A program made the position numbers and the translations under genes. Below are positions 21,861 to 29,930 of a stretch of DNA of 64,000 bases, piece by piece. Origin of the DNA: Motacilla alba alba (Eukaryota > Chordata > Aves > Passeriformes > Motacillidae). The notes beneath the pieces are model-generated. The model was given only the letters and a program-made list of their open reading frames with translations. It was not told the DNA's origin and ran no database searches. Each line of letters opens with the position of its first letter. The first letter of the stretch is position 1. Where the stretch lies: the NCBI RefSeq assembly GCF_015832195.1, contig NC_052020.1, forward strand, positions 59,709,888 to 59,773,887, read 5' to 3'.

Positions 21861-24371
21861 TCTCGCAGCAGGGGTGGGATTTATCCCGAGGGTGTGATTT
21901 ATAGGGCAGGTGTGATTTATGGGGCTGCTGCTATACTCGGGGTAGGCTTTGCAGCCTTGGAGAGCTCCCTGCACCTTGCCTCAAGTCCCTTATTCCCGAG
22001 GTTTTGGATGTTTCTGGCATCAGGCAACGGGAACAAGAGGTGGGGTTTCTGCTGCCAGCCTCTCCTTCCTTCTGGCTGGGCTTGGGGGCAGTGAACCCCA
22101 TCCTTAGGGAGCTTGAGGCCTCATGGGTCTCTCTCAGGATGCCACATGAAAGGGAAGTGTGGGATTTTGGGGCATAATTGGTCTACAAGTGTGTCCCCAA
22201 CTGCTCTCCCCACCTGGGTGTGCCCATTTCCCTCCCCGAGCTGCTGCTGTCATACCCCTGTCATGGGGATGAAGAATAAACCCACCTCAGAGCATTTTGG
22301 GGGGCTGTGGGGTGGGGACAGGACTCTGGAACCAAGTGGGTTTTTGGTGGAGCCAGCATGGAGCATCCCAGTGCCATCCAGAGGGGATGGGTGGCCCAGG
22401 CTGGGGCTTCTGGGGGTTCCACAGTAGGAAAATCCATCCCCATCCCCATCCCCGCACCCCCTGAGCACCGCTGGCCAGCCCCATCCCCAGGGCTGCATTT
22501 CCTTCTCCATTCCACAATTTGGGGATTTTTGCCAAGCTCCAGAGCAACACCAGAGCGCATCCATAGAGTGGGAGTTGTCCGGCGTGTCTCAGGGATGCCC
22601 CAGGCCTCAGTTCCTCAAAAAAGCCTGTCAGAGCAGCTTCTCCTCCCCCTGAGAGAGGGAAAACTGATGGGCTGGGAGCCAATTTCCCGAGCCGTTGGGG
22701 AGGGAAGGGCTGGGGCAGGGGAGATAACGGGATGTGCCAGGGCTGGGCTGATGCTGCAGCTGGTGCCGGGTGTGGGGCTGCCCCTCTGGAGTCACACAGG
22801 GTGCTGGGGACACTTTTCCTCCCCTCCTTCACCACCTGGGAGACCTGCAGGGTGCCAGCACAGGGTGAGTTCCCACAGCTCCACTTCCCATCAAGTGGCT
22901 TCCCCCAAAAGGGCCTGAAGAGCAGCTGTGAATAATTGATGGTGGAATTTGGGGATTTTTTTTTTCCCCCTCCAGTAAATGATTCCCAAATAGATGTTTC
23001 CCACTATCTGGCCAGAGAAATGTCAGATCCATCAGATGAATTATTTGGGATTTTTTGGTGTTTCTTCGTGCTGACTAACAGTGGATAAATGATTCAGGGT
23101 GTTACTTCTGACACCCCAGAGTCACCAGCCCCAGGGATGGTGATTGAGTGTTGCCTGACATTTGGATTTTCTTTGAGCCTCAGCTCCATGGGAGAAATCC
23201 AGCCTTCCAGGCTGGCCTTGGTATTTGCAAAGGCAGAAGAATAGGAGGCCTTCTGGAGGTGGAGAAAAGCCAGAACGGGAGTGGCAAAGGCTCAAAAAAT
23301 CTGATGGACAATGGAAAGTGGTTTAATATATTGCATATTGTGGGAAAAGAGGGGGTGTGGGAGATGTTTGAGCCTTCGGGCTGGATGAAGGCAATGGTCC
23401 AACATCCCTGAGGGTTCTGGAGATGTCTGAAAGATGGATGTGGGCAGCAGCACCTGAGAGGGACAAATTCCTGCAACCCTGTGCAGCGTTTACCACGGGA
23501 AGTCACAAGCTGAGGATGATGAGTGGTCCCAAAACCATCAGTCAGGCACGGGTGATGCAGAGGAAGATCAGCAATGGGAGAGATTCCTGGGCATGGCTCC
23601 TGGGAGACACTCAGGCACCAGGCTGGAAGGTGCAGGGATATTTTGCAGCCCTGGTGATGAATCAGCTTTTAGGAGAATTTATCTGGGATTTATCCAAATT
23701 CTCCATCACATGGACTCAGGCGTTCAGCTAACAACTCCCTTTGGCTCCAAGTGATGTTTTAGGATGCTCTAGAACCCGCCAGCCCTTCCAGAAGGACACA
23801 AAATTCAAGGACACTCCTGACACTGGGGACAACCAACCAGAAAATTAATTGGGGCACGTTGCTTCCTGTGTGGGCCAAAGCAAGAGTCACACTCAGTGGA
23901 GGTCACTCCTGGCAGCTGGAAACATCAGAAGGACACAGAAAAAGGCTAAAAGATAAGTGACAGCACGGGAATTAATGCCAGCAGGAAACCAGTGGCTGAC
24001 ACAGGCCCAGCCAGAGAAGCAGCAGAGTGCTGTGCTATGAAGAGCTGACTGCAGAGGAGAAAACCTCCCAGCCTGAGGCTTCAAGAGCTTAATTGACCCA
24101 AATACCTGGAAAGAAGGTGAAGAGGGGACAGAGAAGAGCCCTGCAGGGAGGTTGGTCCTGCAGCACAAGCCTGGCAGGCTCCAGTGCACCGTGGCTGATT
24201 TCAGGAACTAGAGGAAGGAAAATGAGAGGGGAATTTGTAGCTGTAGGGCCTTGAAACCTCAGCCTGACTTGCCAAGGAGGAGGCACCTCAATCCAGCTTC
24301 GTGCCTCTTACCTCAGTGTAGCTATCTCTTGCAGCCAAGGATTAATTCCAGATGCTGCCAGGAGAAGCTGT
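21861..24371. other. Intergenic DNA, no feature recognised
   Basis: Unique, partly GC-rich sequence with several long but unsupported open frames (for example 22287-22918 on both strands). I see no exon signature or transposon. Confidence 0.5.
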
Positions 24372-24520
24372 GGATGCCCTGGAAGTGTTCCAGGTCAGGC
24401 AGGACAGGGCTTGGAGTGACCTGGTCTATGGAAGGTGTCCCTGCCCATGGCAGAGGGGAATAGAGATTATTTTTAAGGTCCCTTCCAACCCAAACTATTC
24501 CAGCATTCTATGATTTTGTA
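24372..24520 (+). mobile_element. CR1 LINE 3' terminus, + strand
   Basis: About 150 bp, from CCCTGGAAGTGTTCCAGG to CCCTTCCAACCCAAACTATTC and an ATTCTATG octamer. Confidence 0.85.
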
Positions 24521-24609
24521 ACCTTGGAGCATGAAGAACCAGGCTGGATGGTTGTGACAGTGTTGAATCTTGGTCCCTGGCTTCATCCCATGTGGCCTTG
24601 GCCATAGAA

Positions 24610-24813
24610 AAGGGACATGGACAAGGGACAGAGAGACAGGACATAGGGAATGGCTTCCCACTGCCAGAGGGCAGGGTTGGATAGGGTAATTGGAAGAAAT
24701 TCCTGGCTCTGAGGGTGGGCAGGCCCTGGCACAGGGTGCCCAGAGAAGCTGGGGCTGCCCCTGGATCCCTGGAAGCATCCAAGGCTAGGTTGGACAAGGC
24801 TTGGAGCGACCAA
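24610..24813 (+). mobile_element. CR1 LINE internal fragment lacking its 3' end, + strand
   Basis: About 200 bp, from GGGACAGAGAGACAGGAC to GGCTTGGAGCGACC, where CR1 similarity stops before the tail. A broken copy. Confidence 0.85.
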
Positions 24814-25212
24814 ACCACAATCACAACCTAGAAAGACTAAAGCTCCCCATCTCCTGTGCCTCTTCAAGATCCTTATCACAAATATCCTTCATCCCTTCAT
24901 GATGGGAATACTGGATTAACTCCATGCACGACCCGGGTGGTGGCACATTTCTAGGACACGTAACCACCACAGCATCAATGCTCTGCCCTTACATCCAGAA
25001 AAATAGGAGAAATCCACGTCACGTGGATGTTTCTGAAATGACAAAATCAGGGAAGAGCGAATGTGGCCAGGAATAAACAAGGAAGCAGAGTTACCCAGCA
25101 TGTTTCCTTTGCCAGAAGCGTGACCTTGTCCCTGCTGGGAAATGGTCATTTGTGAAAAGGGAGCCCTGGCCGCGTCCAAAAGACGCTGGAGGCGGAAGGG
25201 GATGAAGAGGTG

Positions 25213-25285
25213 GAAGATTGGAGTGAGATGGTCTTTAAGGTCTCCTCCAACCCAAACTATTCTGTGATTCCATGTTTTTGTGAAG
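25213..25285 (+). mobile_element. CR1 tail fragment, + strand
   Basis: About 70 bp: GGTCTTTAAGGTCTCCTCCAA, then CCCAAACTATTCTGTGATTCC. Confidence 0.8.
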
Positions 25286-25900
25286 TCAAGACCTTGCAAA
25301 CCCCGCGTGAACCAGTGGCAGTGGTTTGGAAGGGAGAATATGGGCTGGGAAATGTTGGAGACACAAAAAAATGGAGGGAATAACAAACATCAGCATTTCT
25401 CCTTTTTGGTTGGTTTTTTTCCTGAAACTTCATCCTTTTTAAGAAAGAAGCTGCAGACATATCAAGGAATGCTGCAGGAATATCAAGACCCAGAGAGGTG
25501 ACAGGAGCCTGCTCACCACCAGGTCAGAGGATGTCGTGCTTGGACCATCTGAGGAAAAAGAGCCTTTCTTTACACAGAGATTTGGGGGATTTCTCTGTCT
25601 CTGTGTACAGAGACAGGCTGGGCACTCGGTCCTGTTGCTTTCTCAGCTCCAGCCACCCAGCAAAGGCACCGAGCAGCAGAGTTCCATGGCTGGTGACCCT
25701 GGGAAGAGCCAGTCTGACCGGCTTGCCCGGAGCAGCCAGGCAGGAACGCCAGCTGCCTCCAACAACTGCCCATAACGCTTTAAAAACCAAAACAGAGGTC
25801 ACGGGCTAAAAAAAAAAAAGTGACAAAACAAACTGGGGACAGGGAAATTGTCACTCAGCTTCACCTCTAGTTTCCCAAGGATGCCCGTGGAGCCATTTCA
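25286..25900. other. Intergenic DNA, no feature recognised
   Basis: Unique sequence with a short poly(A) run at about 25808-25819. Confidence 0.55.
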
Positions 25901-26520
25901 CTGGAAAAGTACCCCGGTTTCCACAAAGAAGGAGCAGATGGGGTGGGAGCTGCGGCGCGGGCAGGTCTGGTAGGTATCATCCCAACCCCGGTGGAAGCGG
26001 CCATGCATTTCGGCACCTTATTTGGCATTGCTGCTCCTAGGGAGAGAGGACTTGTTGCAAACAGTGGGAAGAGCCCTGGGGATGCTTGGCTGCCTCTGAC
26101 GCAAGAGCTGCGCCGGTGCATTTTTGACCTTGCTTCGGCTCTCTGCAGCTCAGGGAGCCTCTCCCTCCGCACAGGGAAGGAGCCCCCGGGATGGAGAGGG
26201 CAGGGAGAGGGGCTCTGGGGAAAGGGAGACTCTGCCAGTGGGTTTAGGAGCAGAAGGAGCCGGCAGCCTTTCCTCAGCGTGCAGCCAGCTGTACTAAAAG
26301 GTTACCAGCTCCGCGGGGCCGTATCCAATTGCATCAGCTGGGAACCTCGTCCAACACGCCGGGCCGAGAGTAACCCTTTCTATTTATTGCCCTATTGTTT
26401 GAGGCTGGAGGAACACGGAGATACCATCTGGGAAAGCTTTGTTGTTACAGACCGGCTCTCGCCTGCGCTCCAGAGTCACCCTCTAAATCACGCTCCGGCT
26501 TCCACATTTGGGGAGATGGA
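25900..26520. other. CpG-enriched non-repeat patch
   Basis: About 600 bp with more CpG than its surroundings (for example GCTGCGGCGCGGGC near 25950 and CTCCGCGGGGCCG near 26308). It has no transposon similarity or splice-supported coding frame. It could be a distal regulatory element or an untranslated exon; I infer this from composition only. Confidence 0.35.
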
Positions 26521-26828
26521 ATGGGGGTTCCTCTGAGCAGGGATTGAGGTCCCAGGAGGGTTTGAGGGGGGAGGTCACCTGCTGCAGCGTCACCCAGTTT
26601 CCCTCTGGCAGCATCAGCCACGTTAGCAAAAACCTTTGGATAAATCCTGGCTAAGTCTGCCCAGAGTGACCTCAGGAAAGGTTTTATTAGTATTAAAGGT
26701 ATTAAAGGTATATTAGGTCTTAAAGCAGAGGAACAGCCTTTATAAATATCTCCATTCTAATGGCAAAGTGAAAATTAGAAAAATTTTACCATCCTGTTAC
26801 GAGGTTTTGTTGCCCGTGTGGTGCCAAA

Positions 26829-26932
26829 GCAACCTGGTCTAGTGGAAGTTGTCCCTGCCCATGGCAGGGGATTGGAACCAGACGGTCTCATGGTCCCTTC
26901 CAACCCAAACCATGCCATGATTCCATGGTCCT
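26829..26932 (+). mobile_element. CR1 LINE 3' terminus, + strand
   Basis: About 100 bp: GCAACCTGGTCTAGTGGAAG to CCTTCCAACCCAAACCATGCC, with an ATGATTCCATGG tail. Confidence 0.85.
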
Positions 26933-27248
26933 GAAGCTCCCGCTGCCATTCACGGGGAATGCGGGCAATGGTTGGCAGAGCCGTCCCTGAGGCTGCCAGG
27001 GCGGGCACAGCTTTGCTGGGATGTGACTTGCCATCACCTGGCACGGGGCAGGATACATCCACAGCGCTGGACCTCAAACCACAGCCCCTTCCGCGTGTTG
27101 GATTTTCAGGAAGCGCGGTTGCTTGGCGGGATGTGTGTATCACTGGGTGGAGGAGCTACAGGAAGCGGATAATATTTTTTTTTCCTCCATTTGTGCCGGT
27201 TCAGACCCTTTTATTTAAAGACAGTTCCCATTTCCCATATTCACACAG

Positions 27249-27314
27249 ATTATGAGGATGGAGGGAACCAGCCCATCTCCCAGCCTCAACGGCGGCACAG
27301 GCTACTATGCCAAG
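27249..27314 (+). other. Possible alternative 5' exon (speculative)
   Basis: ATTCACACAG precedes a 66-nt block with an ATG at 27252, an open frame MEGTSPSPSLNGGTGYYAK, and a GTAGGG donor. Joined to the AG at 28231-28232 it would be in frame with the FERMT2 ATG. The AG lacks a pyrimidine tract and I do not recognise the peptide, so support is weak. Confidence 0.15.
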
Positions 27315-27529
27315 GTAGGGTTTTGCCAAAGGGGAAGGATTTTTCCTATTGATTCGGGGGCAGTCCTAAAAAACACCCCAAAGGGTACAGAATGGGCACG
27401 GCTGCCATGGAACCCACGCGTGTTTGGGATGCCGAGGTTCCGCCAGCCCCAATGGATGCTCTCCGGGCTGGCTCCCGAATTTCCCCCTCTGGATGCCCTG
27501 GGACCAGCGGCCACGAGCCGAGGCGGGCA

Positions 27530-27860
27530 GGGCTGAGGAAAGCTGGGCACAGCCGGGCCGCGATGGGATAAACCGGGATGAGCTGAGCCGGGATGAGGCG
27601 GGCAGAGCCAAGCCGGGATAAACTGGGCCGAGCCGGGATAAACCGAGCTGGGACAAACTGGGCCGAGCCGGGATGGGCAGAGCTGAGCCGGGATAAGCCA
27701 GGCAGAGCTGAGCCGAACCGGGACAAGCCAGGCAGAGCTGAGCCGGGCTGAGTTGAGCCGGGCCGAGCCGAGCCGAGCCGAGCTGAGTTGAGCCGGGCCG
27801 GGCACAGCCGGGCCGGGCCGGGCCGAACCGCGCCGATCCCAAGCCGGGCCGGACCGATCC
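27530..27860. repeat. Degenerate 5-bp GC-rich repeat (GCCGG/GCCGA/GCTGA)n
   Basis: About 300 bp divisible into 5-mers such as GCCGG GATAA ACTGG GCCGA, with mixed higher-order order. It lies immediately upstream of the presumed FERMT2 promoter. The long Ala/Arg/Pro/Ser/Leu-rich minus-strand frames at 27305-28267 come from this array. Confidence 0.9.
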
Positions 27861-27926
27861 CGGCCGGGCCGCCCCCCGGCGATTCCCGGATGTTGGAGCG
27901 GCCCCCACTTACTCCGTCCTTCGCTT

Positions 27927-27936
27927 CCATAAAAGG
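27927..27936 (+). promoter_or_regulatory. Perfect CArG box (SRF site)
   Basis: CCATAAAAGG fits CC(A/T)6GG exactly, 309 bp upstream of the FERMT2 start codon and inside the CpG island. SRF/MRTF control many adhesion and actin genes (established). Control of this promoter by SRF is inferred. Confidence 0.6.
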
Positions 27937-28244
27937 CCAAGGGGCCCGGCAGCCACAGGCGCGTTTTTCCTTTAATTATTATCCCCCTCCTCCTCCTCCC
28001 TCCCTCTCTTCCCTCCCTCCGCCTCCCGCTCTGCCCGCCCGCGCTGCTCCTCCCGCGGCGGCCCCTCAGGAGCGGCGGCGGCGGCGGCGGGCAGCGCTGC
28101 GGCCCCGATCCCGCCCCACCGCGCCCCCAGCCCTGCCCCGGGGCGCGGAGCGGCCACAGCCGGGCCCATCCCGCCGCCTCTGCCGCTGCTGATCCCGCTC
28201 CCGCTCCGTGCCGGGCGCGGCCGGCGGCGCAGGAGGCCGGGGCC

Positions 28245-28401
28245 ATGGCGCTGGACGGGATCCGCATGCCGGACGGCTGCTACGCCGACGGGACGTGGGA
28301 GCTGAGCGTCCATGTCACCGACCTGGGCCGCGACGTCACCCTGAGGGTCACCGGCGAGATCCACATCGGCGGCGTCATGCTGCGCCTCGTCGAGAAGCTC
28401 G
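28245..28401 (+). CDS. FERMT2: FERMT2 (kindlin-2) first coding exon: start of F0 domain
   Basis: ATG at 28245 in a strong Kozak context (GCC ATG G), then 52 codons plus one base, with donor AAGCTCG|GTGAGT. It encodes MALDGIRMPDGCYADGTWEL and on to GGVMLRLVEKL, almost identical to human kindlin-2. Kindlin-2 is a FERM-type adaptor that binds beta-integrin tails beside talin at focal adhesions and recruits ILK-PINCH-parvin (established). This exon encodes the first strands of the ubiquitin-like F0 domain. The split codon G|AC gives Asp53 in the next exon. The reading frame stays open well past the donor to 29141, through a minisatellite. That extension is intronic by homology and splice consensus. 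Confidence 0.97.
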
Positions 28402-28435
28402 GTGAGTGCCCCGGGACCCCTCGAGCAGCCCGGCA

Positions 28436-29190
28436 TCCTCCCAGTGCTCAGCACCCTGCTCCGGTGCTGTGCTTTAACTCCCAGCGCCCTGCCCGGTGCG
28501 GTGCCCGAGTACCCCAGTTTAGCCCCCAGCACTCTGCTCCAGTGTTGAGCTCCTGCTCCCAGCCCAGTGCAGTGCCCAGCTCCCAGCGCTCTGCTGCAGG
28601 ACTGTGCTCCAGCTCCCAGCCTCCTGCCCGGTGTAGTGCCCTAGTACCCCACTTTAGTCCCCAGCACTCTGCTCCGGTACCTGCTTCAGCTCGCAGCACC
28701 CTGACCCAGTATCCAGCTTTAGCTCCCAGCACTCTGCTCCAGTGTTGTGCTCCAGCTCCCAGCACTCTGCTGCAGGATTGTGCTCCAGCCCCCTGCCCAT
28801 TTAGTGCCAGAGTACCCCAGTTTAGCCCCCAGCACTCTGCTCCAGTACCTGCTTCAGCTCGCAGTACCCTGACCCAGTACCCTGCTTTAGCTCCCAGCGC
28901 CTCTGCTCCAGTACAGTGCTCCAGCACTCTGCTCCAGGGCTGTACTTTTGTCTCCCAGCACCCTCTCCCAGTACTGGGCTGTAGCTCCCAGCATCCTGCC
29001 CCGGTGCAGTGCCTGACCCCCCAGCACCCTGCTCCAGTATTGCCATACAGCTCCCAGCACCCTGTCCCAGTACTGTGCTCCAGAGAGGCTCCCAGCACCC
29101 TGCCCCAGCTCCCAGCATCCTGCCCCCGTACTGTGTTTTAGCTCCAGCACCCTCTCCCAGTACTCTGCCTTAGCTGCCAGCAGCAGGGAG
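28436..29190. repeat. GC-rich 33-34-bp minisatellite adjoining the FERMT2 donor site
   Basis: About 22 degenerate units of the type AGCTCCCAGCACTCTGCTCC plus AGTACTGTGCTCC. The unit period is about 33.6 bp; a higher-order copy of about 168 bp is visible by comparing 28663 with 28831. It begins about 35 bp after the donor. Both strands are open for hundreds of codons because the unit lacks stops. Confidence 0.92.
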
Positions 29191-29289
29191 CCCCCCAGGT
29201 CCCCCACACCTTGCCCTAGCCCCCCATATCTTCCTCACGTCCTTCACCACCCCGGGTCCTCAGCCCCATCCACGGGCTGCTGCACTCCC

Positions 29290-29930
29290 GGGATTTTACA
29301 CCGAGTTAGGAAACGGCTCCGTTTTCGCCTTGGGGCTGGGGGTTTGTTTGGGGGCTCCCCACAGTTTGCACCCAAACTCCATCCCGAAGTTCCGTGCGAG
29401 CAGAGCGCTCCCGAAGAGCCCGTGGGGCGATCGGTGGGGTGATGTGGGCCAGGGGACCTGGGGGACACGGCGGTGTGCGGTGGCTTCGGGAGCGCACCTG
29501 GACAAAGAGCTGCGTCTGTCCGGGACGCGTGGGATCGCCGGGACGCGGCCGGGGCTCTGTCCCCGCCGAAAGCGGGGAGCCCGAACCTCCCGCCCCCATC
29601 TTGTCTTTTTATCGCTTCTTTATGGCTCGGCTGTGTTTACCCAGCGGTGCAGCCCGGCCTGATGGCTGTAATTGCTCAAATAAAATATTAATTGCGAGGT
29701 CCCGCGCGTGCCTGCGGCTGTGGGAGTAGCAGAGCTGTCAGCTGCTGCAGCTCCTGCTCCGCCGCGGAGCCCGCGGGTGCCTTTAAAGCGCCCATCTCTG
29801 CCCCCGTGCTTAGGTTTTGATTTATTAATTATCTCGGAGTCGCAGGAAGGAAGAGATGGATATAAATACGCTGCCTTTCCAAAGGAAGCGAGCGCTCGCA
29901 TCAAAGGGTCTCGTGCTGAACTCCCCGAAA
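29290..29930. other. CpG-rich 5' intron segment
   Basis: CpG-rich, non-repetitive DNA after the minisatellite, including an A/T-rich motif group at 29815-29840 (GATTTATTAATTATCTCGG). Possibly the downstream shore of the promoter island or an intronic enhancer. Function is inferred only. Confidence 0.35.

Larger units (their letters stand above)
27480..28450 (+). promoter_or_regulatory. FERMT2: FERMT2 CpG-island promoter region
   Basis: Dense CpG and GC content spanning the 5-bp repeat, a CArG box at 27927-27936, a pyrimidine tract (27966-28060) and GC-rich DNA up to the start codon. No consensus TATA box sits at an obvious position other than the CArG box itself. The transcription start cannot be placed by eye. 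In mammals the first FERMT2 exon is, as far as I recall, untranslated; an AG at 28231-28232 could be an acceptor, or the ATG may be in exon 1 here. Confidence 0.7.

Noticed and set aside
21531..22094. Ser/Pro- and Arg/Glu-homopolymer frames on both strands
   Set aside because: Artefact of the CTCTC/CTTCTC tract.
22287..22918. Overlapping long frames on both strands in the 22-23 kb intergenic region
   Set aside because: Biased by GC-rich sequence; no recognised domain, splice pattern or promoter.
27305..28267. 320-residue minus-strand frame rich in Ala, Arg, Ser, Leu and Pro
   Set aside because: It reads through the 5-bp GC repeat and the FERMT2 CpG island; the periodic composition comes from the repeat, with no family similarity or start context.
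28448..29098. 216-residue minus-strand repetitive protein (Cys-Trp-Glu-Leu motifs)
   Set aside because: Antisense of the intronic minisatellite. Stop-free repeat units explain the open frame.
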